Positions 1 to 12,714 of a stretch of 64,000 nucleotides of DNA are shown here, piece by piece (position 1 is the first letter of the stretch; each line of letters begins with the position of its first letter). This DNA is from Bactrocera neohumeralis (lineage: Eukaryota > Arthropoda > Insecta > Diptera > Tephritidae), in assembly GCF_024586455.1 (NCBI RefSeq), contig NC_065921.1, forward strand, positions 3,906,001-3,970,000, given 5' to 3'. Under the pieces are notes generated by a model, which made no database searches, was not told the DNA's origin, and saw only the letters and a list, made by a program, of their open reading frames with translations. A program made the translations under genes and the position numbers.

Positions 1-300
1 TTAAATTAATTATTAAAAATTATTTTTTAATTATTTTATTTTATTTCATTTGATTTAATTATGTTTTATTTTATAAATTTAATTGTATTTAATTAAATTA
101 TTTTCTTTTAAAACATTTTTAATTTATTTAATTAAAAATAATTTAATTATTTAATTTAATGTAATGCAATTTTATTAGTTATTTTATTTAATTTAATTCA
201 ATTTAATATTTTTATTTTTTAGTTTTCGTTTAGTTTTTTTTTTATATTATTTTATTTTATTTCATTTAATTTTATTTTATTTTATTTCAATAAATAGTAT
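1..300. repeat. AT-rich low-complexity tract
   Basis: Almost pure A/T built from variants of TTTAATTTAATT and TTATTTTATT. No open reading frame or element terminus can be recognised. It may be the edge of a longer AT-rich repeat lying to the left of the window. Confidence 0.7.
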
Positions 301-2379
301 CATCATCAACGAGCAACCTTCATTTTCTTGCATTATTCTTTAAATTTCCTACTAGGGTACTTATACACACTTGCATAGTATTGAGGGAGCGCGTGCACTC
401 GTAGGTGTTGCCGTGGGCCATTCTCTATTTTCCGTATTTTTAATCGATGCAAAAAGGATTGCACTAAGCAATCCTATTATCCTTTATGTTCAGTCTTTTG
501 TCACAATAGCTCACGGGGCATGGACGTAGTGGTCAGAAAAAGTTTCTAAATTGAAAAGCAACAAAAAGTGAATTTCAGTCCGTCTTCTGGCTGCTTCTGA
601 GTTAACTACGGCTGTGGGTAACGGTTTATTCTGTTGTTAAATGGAACTGATTTGCATGAAGTGGCAACTTGCGACTTGCAACTCGAGCTAACATGAGCTG
701 AGACTTTTTTAGAAGGATTTTTGCACAGATTTTCATTGAAAAAAGCAATTTTTTGAAATTTCTTTCTAATATGAAAATTTCATGAAAGTTTAATTTTGTC
801 ACAACTTGTTCGAAAAATTTTTATAAAAAATCAAATTTTAAAATTTTCTATTATTAAAATTTCAATAGCATACTTTTAGGGTTATTAATAAAGTGCACCA
901 AATAAATCCAATTTCAAAACTGAAGCGTATTTTCTCAAAATTGTTTAAAAATAAAATCTTATTTTAGTATTAAATATTTGCACCTTCTTAAGCGACACTT
1001 TTAAATTCCGTTAAAAGCAGTACCCAATATTTATTACATCTTCCGTTAGTTGCAAGTATAAGCCGATTAACGTATTGAATTTCGAAAATCAATTTAGCTC
1101 GTATGACAATGTTTGTCCTCCTTTCTCCGCATGTGCGACAAGCCGCTATGTGCGCCGACATGCATATTGCAGAGCTCCCTAAGCGTGGGTTAAATGCTGT
1201 CGTGCTTGTGCTCTGTTTGCGGCATTATCTATGCATGCATAATCCCGCCGGAGCAAACTGCTTACACATGCGAGATGCCATCGGAAAATAAATGAAATAA
1301 AATAAAATCAAAGATACAGCAACAACAACAAAAAAGGCGATTTGAATGACTTGTTGTTGTTGTTGTTGTCATAAATGCAAGCACTCACACAATGCAACTA
1401 AGCCGAGCGTTTTATCGCAAACTCGCACACACACACACACGCATACGCAAAAAAGCAATCAATGCACTCGCCTCCATTCAACCTCAGCCGAGCGAGGCGA
1501 AAGCGAAACCCGAAAACAATTTTTCAAATATGGATTTGCATTTTTCGCCCATTTATACGCAATTTGCATATGCCATAACCACAATCACACCAACAGCAAC
1601 AACAATACTAAGGCATAACGCAATTTTCTGCTTGGCGCTGCAAGTTGTACGCTGCCAAAGGCGAACACGCACACGCGTCCATTCAAATACACATATGTAT
1701 GTATGTATGCATTTACACGCACACACACACATGCATATGAACTTAAGTATGGATGGAAGTACTTGTTGTGAGTTAACAAACAAGTAAGATGATCTAGTTT
1801 TTATGCTTTTCTTCTGCACACATTTGTATTTCTTCCGGTGCTTACCTGTTACAACGGCCCGTAACACACACACACGCACTTATACTTGCCGCACGTGCAA
1901 GCCAGTATGTCTTTATTCTGCACACTTGTATACTAATGCCATAGTTAAAGACACACACACGCGCAAACACACAAATATATATGTATAGGGAGATATAATT
2001 TGCATATGTACATACTTTTACATATTCATATATGTGTGTGTGTGTGTGAATATATTGGCCGTGCGACACGTGTGTTGCTGCAGGTTTATTAATCCTTTTG
2101 CACATAAACAAACCTAACGGCTTCTTTACAGCGCAGCTGTAGCTCGTTGTAGGCGTGTAAGTAAATTAAAATGAAGCCGAGCCATCTGGGAAATTTGCAA
2201 TTTTTCATTTTCTTTTTTTCCTGTGTAGCGTAAACTATTGCAGTGTAGGTAGTTGTTGTTTTTGTTGTTTCCCGTCCATTGTTTTAGGTGTTGCTGCTGC
2301 CATATTTTGCTTAACGATCGAATTGTGCACAAGTGCGTTAAGGGCGCATGCCTTCATTGATGGATATGAGCAATTGGCA
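301..2379. other. Unique non-coding DNA with microsatellites
   Basis: No gene or mobile element recognised. The stretch holds a (TTG)n run at 1,351-1,369, a (CA)n run at about 1,424-1,440, and further CA/TG tracts at 1,725-1,735, 1,864-1,875 and 2,031-2,048. The small open frames here are rich in His/Thr or Cys because they read through these simple repeats, so I do not treat them as genes. Confidence 0.6.
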
Positions 2380-3440
2380 AGCGGTGCGATTTCGGGATTG
2401 AAAAGTTTCAATTTCGGGATCCTGATTTTTATAAATGAAATGCTCTAAGTTTCATAGTTGTAAAACTTTTGCTATGTGCATTATGCGAGCAGCACGATTT
2501 CGGGATTCAAAAGTCTCTATTTCGGGATCCCCATTTTTTTATTGAAATGCTTAATAACAATTGTATAACTTATGTATGTATATCTGTGCAATTTCGGAGC
2601 ATCACGATTTTGTAATTAAAAATTTTAAACTACACGATTCCACTATATCCCGGGCTATAAACCATAGATTTCTGATTTTAGAACTTTTTTCTGTGCAAAT
2701 GCCAAGCGGCATGATTACAGAACTGGAAATTTTTATTTTCAAGACAACTTTTTTCGGGACAACAGAAAAAAGTAGAATTTACGTATTGAATCGAAATAAT
2801 CAAAATCCCGAAATTCAAAATTTTCAATAAAAATTTTATTAAGTTCTACTTTTTTATGTCGTTCCGAAATCGAAATATAAGAATCTCGAAATTCAAAATT
2901 TTCAATACGTTAATTTTACTTTCTTCGGGATGACAGAATTCGGTATTCTGATTTTTTCGATATCTAGGGTTTTATATTTCTTTGACTTTTTTTCTATGTC
3001 GATTTTCAAGCAATATTATTTTGGAATTGGAAGTTTGATTTTCGGGATCTCGATTTTTTCGACACGAAAAACTGTAAGTTTCATAATTTTAGAACTTTCT
3101 CTCCGTGAAATAAACAAGCAACAGTATTTCAGGATAATAATTTCGGGATAAAATTTTTCGGGACGATAGAAAAAATTTTAATTTCGGAATTGAAAATTTT
3201 GAATTTCGGATCCAAACTTTTTCAATATGAAATGCTCTAGGTTTTAAATTTTAAAAAAATTTTCTAGATAAAATTTTTCTATGAAGCTTTAAAATTTCGG
3301 GAAGATAGAAGAATATAATTTCGGGATTTAAAATTTTGGATTTTGGGATCCCGTTTTTATGAGAACGCGAAGTTAGATAGGTTTGGTATAACATTACAAA
3401 AAAAATGCTTAGTGAAAAATTTTGAAATTTCAATCCCGAT
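2380..3440. repeat. Degenerate tandem array with TTTCGGGAT core
   Basis: About twenty copies of TTTCGGGA(T/C), exact or with one or two changes, occur in roughly 1.06 kb. They are often paired as ATTTCGGGATT, then AAAAGTTTC, then ATTTCGGGATCC. A longer unit of roughly 110-130 bp can be followed through the phrase TGAAATGCTCTAAGTTTCAT (2,438) and its variants near 3,067 and 3,228. A few copies are in opposite orientation (TCCCGAAATTC near 2,808). The copies are too diverged for a fixed period by eye. This looks like an old satellite or minisatellite; no coding content. Confidence 0.65.
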
Positions 3441-4140
3441 TTAGCGTGACTCAACATAAGATTACCAACTGCATTGCATTTTCCTATATTTACATAAACA
3501 CATTCATACATATATATGTATATGCACATAAAGGCGTACTTGAATACCCTCAGCTGCACTTCATTCATATGCTAAAACTGCCGAGATCCTAGGAGCTCAG
3601 CCGTGTGTCGCACACTTCCTGCTTATCCGTCGCTTCATGAATGAATGCAAATCAATGGCATTTTTATAGTTTGCTCATGCGGTTATGTTGTGAGCCACTG
3701 TAAAAGTATTTGTGTATGCGTGTGTGTACGTGTGTGTCTGCTGTTTTTACGAATGGCTTAGTCAGAGGTTTAGTAGTTCTTAGTGTTAGTGGGATTTTCA
3801 TTGCATCAGCAGTATCAGAGGAATGAAAGTGAAACCTCAGCGGCTTGCAGTTGGAGTGTTGTACGGAGCTCAACTAAGCCACACCGAGTTGTTGGATATG
3901 CAAAATTGTTTATGTTTGTTACAGAAAAATTAAAACTATCAACAGAGTAGTTGTAAGATGGAAAGCACCAAGGGTTTTTTAGAGACGCCTTGAGGTTACA
4001 CACATAGAAGTGAGCCGGGGTTGAAATTTTCATAAAACAATTTTAAATTATTTCGTATAATAAGAGAAACCTATGGAAACCTAATTCAGTTCTAAGGAAA
4101 ATACTAGTGTTCTGTAAAGTACATTTTTTCGTTTAAATCA
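3441..4140. other. Unique non-coding DNA
   Basis: Nothing recognised apart from short TG-rich tracts near 3,718-3,740. No splice-bounded open frame resembles a known protein. Confidence 0.5.
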
Positions 4141-4149
4141 AAAGCCAAA

Positions 4150-4800
4150 GGTTAGGATGATAAAACAAGATAGCGTACATGGATTCCTTAATTTAGATTC
4201 TAGTAATATTAAAATTATTAAGGAAGGAACTCTCTTACTGCTGCTTATATATATTAAACTTATCCTGACTTACGACTCTACAGAAAAGTCATTACTACAC
4301 CGAAAGTCTGTGCGGGTCCTCGGTCATAAAGGAAACGTCTGGAAGTCCAAAGTCGATGAGTCTGCTAAGAAGAGCACCAATTTGAAGCAAGACTACTCAG
4401 TTGTTCTCTTTCTTCCAGCGCTGGACCTTCAGTCACCTTAACAAGCGCTGTTCAATATCCAGAACTTGTACGGCTGTGAAATCCCTTTGTCCTAGGATGA
4501 ACAGCAAGACGTCCTCTGAACTTCTTGCTTTTAGCAAAGTAAATTTTGCCGGAATAGTAAGTATTCCAATAAGGCTTTACACGCGGTGCGGCTAATACTT
4601 TGCCAGACATTTTTCGCCAAACCTGTATGGACGAAGGCGAGATGGAATCATCTTGTCTCCTGCTCTTCTATTGTCCCGCTTTTGCCCGACTGCGATTGAA
4701 CTAACTTGGTTGGCATACCTTCGGCTATTATCGCCTTAACAACTTTGTAATAAGTTCAAAACGCTTCGTTGTCTATAAGAATACTTTGTCTTTTTCCCAA
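4150..4800 (+). mobile_element. Non-LTR retrotransposon 3' remnant (RNase H / zinc-knuckle tail)
   Basis: Conceptual translation around 4,660-4,700 gives LLYCPAFARLRLN, the signature of the Cys/His tail that follows RNase H in Jockey/R1-type ORF2 proteins (usual form CPAFARLRLK). It is followed by a decayed NNFVISSKRFVV-like end. An upstream stretch (4,255-4,380) is RNase-H-like at best. All frames are broken, so this is a dead fragment. Similar tails occur at 12,001-13,330 and 29,130-29,420. Clade assignment is tentative. Confidence 0.45.
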
Positions 4801-7364
4801 CATGTTTCGCTTCTTCACTGCTAACAGCTTAAGGGGTTACCCTTACTAAGGACACAATACTTTGACATTCCTGGAAAAAAGTAAAACTTGACTTAGTGAC
4901 TGAATACACCGGAAATTTTCGATGTTACATAAGACAAACAGGAGAGTCACAAACTCCACAACGGTAGTAAGGCCGTCATTTTCACATCAGATTAGCGTAC
5001 TTTTGGCTAAATGTTATCCAAACAGTAACTGATGTAATCGAAAGAACGACTCCCAGGTAGACAAACCCTGAGATCAAATTGATAGGTGAATTTTGTCCAT
5101 TTCATCTCCTTCAAAGTAATCCTCTCATCATAGCACTTGGAAAAATCCTCCGTCGTGATTGCCATCACGCCTTCTTCGATTCAGCTCTTATATCCTCAAT
5201 TGAGTCAAAACGGTGTCCTCAGAGCGGTCGTTTGAATTTGCTGAATAGTCAGAAGTTACACGAAGGTAATTCAGACGAATGAGGTAGTTGTGGCACGATA
5301 TTACTTGAAAATGTGGCGAATTAATCACGAATAACCAATGCCTTATCGCACTTCTTCGTTTAGTAAAAATCGAAGAATTCACTTTTAGAGCCACGCAATA
5401 AGACGCATATCTCAAATACTAATGAATACTTTGACGTGAAATTTTGCAAAGATGTCACTAACAGTACTACCAACTTACAGAAAAAAAATTTACCGATTTT
5501 AAAATCACAGTAGTATATATTCATACAACTAGCTCTTTGTATGGCTACTAGCAACCGTCCATCTGACACCATCTCCCTTATATATTTCTTTAATACCCTC
5601 AAAGAGAGAAATGGTAGCTTGATATTTTTGAAACAGTTATGCTTATTGAAAAAGTTTACAAAATTTTCGAAATAAATAGCCACCGCCTTTCTGCTTTATT
5701 CATCATCTGTTCCTTTAAACACCAACTTCTAACTCCGTTCTGTATGCATTTTAAACGGCGCTGCAAATTCCCTCTTCGATTTAACCAACAAAACGTATTC
5801 CACCCGCTTCTTCCATCCGCCAAATGCTTAAAAGCCCACTTTGAAATATGTAAGTGAATTAAACACACTGCTACCACGTGTTTTGTGGCAAAGCCGCGCC
5901 AAAACGCCTGGGCATATGCAACAAGCATTGCTTCCTGCAGAGCCAACAACACAAAACTGTTGTTGTATGTTATGGAAGGAGGCTATCTAACGCCTGGCGG
6001 CACTGTTTGAAGTAGTAAAGTTAAAACAATAATAAAAACAAAAACAAAGACACGGCAAAGGCAAAGGCAAAATAAGAGTGCATAAAAAGTGAACAGAAAA
6101 AACGGTAACAGGGGCACAAAGCTCCTGGCAATAGCAGGGAAAACTAGTAGAGGCTCAACAGCACTGACAAGGCTCGCGGCCGGCAGCTGCGTCCGAATAT
6201 CATCGCGTAAAGAGCAATGCAACAGTGTCAGCCGGAAAATGGGAAACGCAACAAAAACGCACACATTTCAAAAAACCCGTTAAACGTAATGCTTTTCTGC
6301 CACCTTCTGCCCACGTTCCAGACTCGGCAGCAATAAAAAGTGGCAACAAAGGCGGCAGTGGGAGCGCGGTTTAAGCGCTGGTGAGCCCAAATGAATGAAT
6401 GGGATTTTAAGTGAACCGAAAATGTTTTTTGTTTTTTCCGCTAGAAAGAATAGCCTCCGAAGTCAAAGGAATAAGCGGGGCGCAGCAGATGAATGGACGC
6501 GGCAGCAGCTGCACGCATTGAGTGGGTGACAATGACAATGCGAACCCGTTTTGGGTTCGGTGCGAACTTAGTGCGAGCAACAACTGTAAAAATGTCAGTG
6601 TGCTGCGAACATTGTAATGGAACATGTGGTTTGGGCCAAATATGCCATAAAAAATGCGCGGCTAAAACAAGCAAAACAGTCAGTGCGACACGACTTCCTG
6701 ATGCGCTGGATCGAGCAGTGGGCCACAGCCGTAAATTGCGATAGGCCAATGGACGAAAAACAGTTAAAAACAGTGGCAGCCTACGGGGCGCACTGGCACG
6801 ACACAATTTTGTTAATGTGTATGTGACACATATGAACATTTCTAACAGACAATTATTCAACGCGAATGTGCGAATGGCCAGTGGGCTCGGTTGCTGTTAT
6901 CTTGCCAGCATTTATTGACTTTATGGCGCGTGCGCTAAGGCCATCGCAGCTGCGCTCACACCACACGATGTTATCAGGCTGCAGCCCTGGAGGAAATGCT
7001 TTTACTTTAGGAAGATACCAACTTTAGGACCGCCAACCATATTCTGCGTAGAAAACATTATGTGTCTTCAACTTCACATAAAGTTAAGAATATAATGCGA
7101 ACTCAGCTAGAGCTAAATGAACCCCATTATTGTTCTGAAACATCAGAAAAAGTTTTTCCAAGATGTGAGTCCGTCCTATCCACGTATCCTCAACATGTTT
7201 TTTGTAATGGCGGCTTTTTGCAAGATCTGTTACGGTAGCTTATTTCTGGGTTTTGTGATCTCAATGTCGCTATGAACTCAGAACTCTAAGACTAGAGCTG
7301 TAAATTCCGTAGTCATGTGAGGAACCATTAACTGTCTCTAGTTTTCTCAGAATATATATATTTT
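4801..7364. other. Unique non-coding DNA
   Basis: No gene or element recognised. From about 5,940 the DNA becomes richer in GC and in short A-tracts, as is common in fly intergenic or intronic DNA. The open frames here (for example at 6,441-6,860 on the minus strand) lack splice signals, domains or typical start contexts. Confidence 0.5.
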
Positions 7365-7530
7365 TGTTCCACCAAAAACGCCAATTGGAGACTCCAAGCG
7401 AAGCCAGGCCCTTCTCCACCTCGTCTCTTCAATGGAGTGGAGGTCTTCCTCTTCCGCTGCTTCTCGCGGCACGTACTGTGTCGAATACTTTCAGAGCTGT
7501 AGTGTTTTCGTCCATGTTATCATGAATATC
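7365..7530 (-). mobile_element. RTE-like non-LTR 3' fragment
   Basis: The reverse strand matches the C-terminal end of the element seen more completely at 34,345-34,830. It shows the same ACGAAAACAC... , GTATTCGACACAGTAC and GGAGTCTCCAATTGGCG segments in the same order. The reading frame is broken and only the last part of the ORF survives. Confidence 0.5.
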
Positions 7531-9004
7531 TATTAAAATTCTTTTTTCGTACGGGGATAACTCGCTTAATTGCTGCCGTTATGCCAACACGTGGCACACA
7601 GCCGTTGCTGACCATGTCCCGCGCGTGCTGGCGGTTTTGCCTCTACCATAGTTGCCGTACTTACCATAGTATTTGTCGCCTGACGTGTGACGATGTTAGT
7701 TTAGTGGTTGTATTGCCACTGACTCTCAGGTCTACTAATACTGTTTACCACCTGCGCCCAAAGTCGCCAACGCAGCGGTACACACCGGTCGCAACGTGCC
7801 ACTCATTCGAGTCAAACTTTGTCACGCTCGACTGCGAATTGTTGTTGCTACTGCTTGCACCTCACCTGCCCCTAATATGTGTGTGTGTGCGTGGCACGTT
7901 CCGTACGCGTGGTCATGCGGGCACACATGATGGCAGTGACGGTGGCAATTTCGAGCCCGTTGGCAACGCGTCAGCAAGCGGAAGCGTCGCACGACACGTT
8001 TCTGAATTCACTTTTTAATTAATTTGTTCGAAATATTTTTATGCAGGCACTGCATTTCAGCACACAACTCAAAGAGCAACTCGCTGCACAAGCGTAATGA
8101 AGTTGTCAAGCAACAATTTTCAAATTAAATACTTTTAAACCATTACGCCAGCAATGACAATAAAGAGCAACTTTAAGCGAGCAACAAATATACGAGTACA
8201 TACATGCAGACATCTGTAGTATTTTGGTATATTTATTTGCGAGTTTCCTTGAACTTACTTTGATAGAAAAACATAAGGTGCAACTATTCATGGCCCAAGC
8301 GCAATAATTCATAGAGTGAGGTTAAAAATATGCACGCGCTTCAATGGAAATATTTCTTTGACGACAGCAACAACAATAACCGCAACAACACCTACATTCA
8401 CATATCATCAATAAAACATACAATTTTCTATGGCGAAAACACCCGAGAACAACAGATTTTTATTTTCCAACTGCGTGCTGCTTCTTCTTTTACTTGTTTA
8501 CCTTTGCTCTGCTAGTTTGCTGGTTTTGCTTTTTGATATTCCAGCAAATGGCAGAATGCAAAAAAAATATTTGCACAACCTTTTGACTTCGAATACCATT
8601 TGTCACTCCCGCATTTGCACAGTGACATGTGACAAGAGGATGAATCATTTCCAAGTAGCATTGCAAAGTATGTTTTAACCTCTCCCACTGCCTCTCTCTC
8701 TCTCAGTGAGTGGGTGAAATTGATTTAAGCTATTTCCAGGTCATATTGTCAAGAATGCAGTATATGCCCGTGTATACAACTGATTGAGGTGCAAACATAA
8801 AATTCAGTAATTTTCAGAAACATTTGAAGTAAAATGTGCTTTTGTCATTTGAGTACAGATATCTAAGTCTAGTATTAAGAAAGCACCAGTTTTCGAGAAA
8901 TAAGCGCTGAAATTGGGAGCTTAAGCTCCGTCTATTGGCTTTACTTAGAGCTTTCTGGTAACAAATATATTTATAAGAATATACCATCAGCACAAATATG
9001 AGCA
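7531..9004. other. Unique non-coding DNA
   Basis: Contains a 145-codon open frame at 7,581-8,018 (+) that I do not accept as a gene: its composition is Leu/Cys/Thr-rich, it has no domain, and it runs through a TG microsatellite. Nothing else recognised. Confidence 0.5.
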
Positions 9005-9110
9005 GCATTCATCAAATACATCATTACTGGTGATGGGTCTAGAATTAAGACGTCGAAACTGTGTAACGAATAAAGCTCAACAAATCAGACCAAACCGAAA
9101 AAAAGCAGTG
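9005..9110 (+). mobile_element. Mariner transposase fragment (first Asp region)
   Basis: Translation gives IKYIITGDGS followed by a decayed stretch, matching the ITGDESW(I/V)Y segment that holds the first catalytic Asp of mariner transposases. It is short and stop-ridden. A second decayed ITTGNET-like stretch follows the insertion at 9,406-9,793. Confidence 0.4.
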
Positions 9111-9405
9111 AAGGTCATCTCAGCCGAGGCTTATAACAAGTGTATGAAATTTAATTTAAAAGGACTATTTTGAAGATGGTAACAAAGATTTGTATTAAAA
9201 TATGAGAAAATGCTTTTTTGGTCAGTCCGGCTCAATTTTGGCCAGATGGTACATATTAAACAATGCAACGAAATATTAACCAAGTTGTCAATGCTCTCCT
9301 AAACTGAACTTATCACAAGTACGAAAGAAGCCAGCTCGTAATGTTAATGAAGGGTGAGATGACTAAGTCTATATATTGCGGCCAGGGAAATACAAGCACC
9401 TAATA

Positions 9406-9793
9406 TTGGCTAGTCGAAAAAGTCTTTTCGTATTTCAAACCAAACTTCAACTTATTTTTTTTTTATTTATAATAATAATTAAATAAACAAATATGTACCA
9501 TTTTGATCGACCGAAGTCGAAGTTTCGAAATTTCCAGAACGGTAGCGAGCGAACCATTGTTGTGCTACACGAACTGATACAGCGTCGTCTCCGTGAACTT
9601 CACAAATTTCATTGATGGCTTGCGTGCCATTCTTCTCTTTTTTATAAAATAATATCAAAATATAACGAATTTCTTCATTATTTTCACTCATTTTTGAACA
9701 GCTGTAAGTTTTTTCAATTTCCTCGAATTTATTTTTTTTTAGTTAAATGAATATTAAATTCTTAAATACGAAAAGACTTTTTCGACTACCCAT
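9406..9793 (-). mobile_element. Internally deleted mariner (cecropia/Hsmar1-like), 388 bp
   Basis: Bounded by TA on both sides (9,404-9,405 and 9,794-9,795) with terminal inverted repeats that share TAGTCGAAAAAGTCTTTTCG at the left end and its complement at the right. On the minus strand it still encodes the N-terminal helix-turn-helix part of the transposase (9,479-9,691), beginning MSENNEE and containing AQQWFARYRSGNFE. The frame then runs straight into the opposite terminal region, so the catalytic DD34D core is gone. It belongs to the same family as 15,458-16,587. Confidence 0.8.
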
Positions 9794-10124
9794 TACATCA
9801 CTACTGGTAACGAGACATGAGCTTAGAACGATGTCATATTCTCGAAATGTTTATGAAGAGTGAGATAACTTTACCCATATATTGCGGCCAGAGAAAGACA
9901 TGCACCTACTATTTCGACAAGCTTTTGAAGTCTTAAAGTCTGAAGTCTTTTTTTGTGGGCACGGTAAGTTCTTATTTCCTCAATTTGTAATAACAACATA
10001 CCAGTAGTACTAAGAAGATTTTTGTATTGCTTAGTTACATCAGGAAATCTATTCGTTCTATCGTCCTGATCATGATTTCTTTGAAACAAAATTTATTGAG
10101 TTGTACCACATTGTGACCGTTATT

Positions 10125-10805
10125 AACCGGCTTTGGCGTTTTTGTTTTTTTTTGGGGGTTTCGGCTCGTTTTATTCCCTCTATTCCGATGATTGTTGACT
10201 CTCAAACCCATGACATGTCAAACTCTTAAACCCATGTCTCATTAGCAGTTATAATGCTCTCCATGAATGTGGGATCGGAATTTGCACGATCAAGTTAAAA
10301 AGACCTCTTTACGGTAATATTTTTAGAAAAAATTCAGCTTTATCGGTACGAGTCGAATAAGAACGCGATTCATAACCAAAATATCCACCAAAATCATTCG
10401 AACGGATTAGCCAGAGATGTTGAGCTCTCTTGCCATCTCTGCAAATTTGCCTGATGTTTCTCAAGCACCATATTCTTCACTTTTTTTTAAGATTTTCATC
10501 ACTTAAAGAGGTCGAAGGTCTCCAAAACAAGCCATGTATTCAACCATCTCTCGACCGCCTTTGAAGGCTTTGTACTACTCTTTGGCTTGTAGTTTTGGTA
10601 AAACTAAATCACTGCGAGCCTTTTCCAGCATTCAAAATGATTCCGCACACGAAATTTAGTTCGAAATACAAAATTTTATCCAAATACTTTGTTCGATATT
10701 TTTATCCATCGTAAAAATCGCAACGCACTACTGAGGTGTACCGGCTTAAACATCTGCTGTAAACAAACTGGTTGACAGATCACGCTAATATTTGGCATGG
10801 TAATT
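10125..10805 (-). mobile_element. Mariner remnant (family M3)
   Basis: On the reverse strand, traces of the 5' leader (CTGTCAACCAG... CAGCTGCTTAAGCCGGTAC) are followed by transposase pieces: AFKGGREMVE, MARELNISGESV(R)MILVDILVMNR, and a DPTFMESIITA segment before VYEFDM. All are interrupted by stops and frameshifts. The same family occurs at 19,217-20,458 and 43,110-43,890. Unlike those two, this copy runs on past the SSE(W/Y) residues into a KPKK-like stretch, so it lacks their shared deletion. Confidence 0.6.
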
Positions 10806-12000
10806 AAGAACAGTCCTACCAATCTACCAAAATATTCATATTTTTGAAATACCCGGAGAATTTAAATATGCATTCTTTTGTTACAATCTAGATTCAATAC
10901 GATCGGATTGATTTTCATCAATTGATGTAAAATAGATATTGCCGAATAGGGTATGCAAGGTTATTGACTTCTTCAAGTTGTAAATCCGTATTTGTGTCTT
11001 TAAAAAGCTTGGCATTCGTCACTGAAAGCTTTTCCACATTTAATTTTCTGAGAAAATAATGATGGTTCTGCTCGGAAGTTTGATTCTAAGAAATTTTAGT
11101 CTACAGATTTACTAATTCGTAGTATACGATGCAAAAATTTTTACAAACTCAACATAATACTTGATAAAATGAATGCCTGGGAAATCTAAGCAAAATCCTT
11201 TAAAATCACCGTTCACAGTTCTTAAATTTAGTTTGCCGCCAACTCTCCTGCCGCTTTAAGCGAAGAAATCCAACGTTTTATTAAATTTTAAATTTGAAAG
11301 AAACTAAAAATCATTGAACCCCTTTGTTGTACAAAAAATAACTTTACCTCATAATAGCTTTAAAAAGAGTCTTTACAGCATTCCTTTCATTTTTAATGAA
11401 CTTAAATGCAAGTCAATTGTCATATTTCCATTTTTACAAGTGTCTGCCGCTGATTTTGGCAGCCAAATTTCAGACTCATAAAAATGCAGCTTTATGGCTT
11501 TGTTTGTACACTTTTGGCAGTTAAAGCGACGGAGCAGGGAGTGTGGGCGGTGTCCTTATTGAAATTTGGCAAAAAAGCAACGAATTTGCATTGCTCACAT
11601 ACACATACTCACAAATGTATAAGTAGTAAAAGCAATAACTGTGAGAAAATATGGATATTCAAATTAAATGCGTAAAATATAGCCTTTCTTCCTGGGCGGC
11701 GACAACTGGTAATTTAGAATCTTTGTGCTTCATGTAACTTAATCGGTAACTAATCTACCGTATATAGTTATGGCCTTAAGGAAAGTTATACGCTTTCTAA
11801 AGTGTTGGTATAATAACTACTACATTCATTTATTTTGTTTAATCTGAACTTTGCTTATGTAAGGTTTGGTCCTACTTTCTCCATTAACATGTAAATATAA
11901 ATGTTAGTGTAGGTGATGTGGAAACTTTCTTCTATTTTTCCCCTCTGAATCCGTCACTGGAAAATATATTAAATTGGGTAATAACCACGCCCGAGAGATC
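10806..12000. other. Unique non-coding DNA
   Basis: AT-rich; no gene or element recognised. Confidence 0.5.
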
Positions 12001-12595
12001 AAATCGCTATTGGTGTAGGGGCGTATAGAACGGCTGAAGGGTCTATCAGATCATAAAAAGTGCACGTTATCTGGGTGCCCGGTCAACGAGGTACAGCCGG
12101 GCGTGAACTGGATGATGAGCTTGCGGTTGTTCACCATACCATAAATGAGTTGCTCCGCAAGTATGAAGATGTGGGTAGAGAGGTGTATTGGCAACAACAC
12201 CAAGGCATGCACCATTTCAAGTTGCGAATGGGTGGATACAACCTTAAAAGGTTTAAATATGTCGCTTTCTACTTGTCGCGTTCTACACTGGCCATTGTAA
12301 GCTCAAAAACCATTTATATAACATGGGCCTAGCTTCCTATGCAAATTGCCGGTTCTGCGACATTGAGCCTGAACTTCCAGAACCCCTTCTAAATAATTGC
12401 ACAGCAGTCTGTAGGTGCAGAATAAAGACCCTTGGTTGCATGGTTTTAAATAGGGATCGCATCGCCTCAATAACACAGTGGAGTATACTGAAATGTATCA
12501 ATATGATGACGCTAAGTGAGCCGTTGTGACTTAGTAGAGGCCCCAAAAGACCTTAAGTCGCGATGCAGTCCTCATTTATTTATCTGATCTAATCT
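12001..12595 (+). mobile_element. Non-LTR retrotransposon 3' fragment (RNase H and C-terminal Cys/His tail)
   Basis: The translation contains VHVIWVPGQRGTAGRELDDE, the RNase H motif usually written WVPGHxGxxGNExADE. It is followed by YANCRFCDIEPELPEPLL(C)NC and CRCRIKTLG, the Cys-rich tail common in Jockey-like ORF2. Key residues are altered (WVPGQ for WVPGH), and a frame change separates the halves near 12,320, so it is inactive. A related but more diverged copy lies just downstream on the other strand. Confidence 0.7.
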
Positions 12596-12714
12596 AATAA
12601 CCACGCCCGCCTCTCTTATAAGTAAAGAATAATTTAAAAATGTAATTTAAATGAAATGAGTAATTCAAAAATCTCACTTATAACTTCGATAAAACTTAGG
12701 ACCTAGGTTAAGTT

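Noticed and set aside
7581..8018. 145-codon open frame (+)
   Set aside because: No domain, biased Leu/Thr/Cys composition, reads through a TG tract and has no splice or promoter context.
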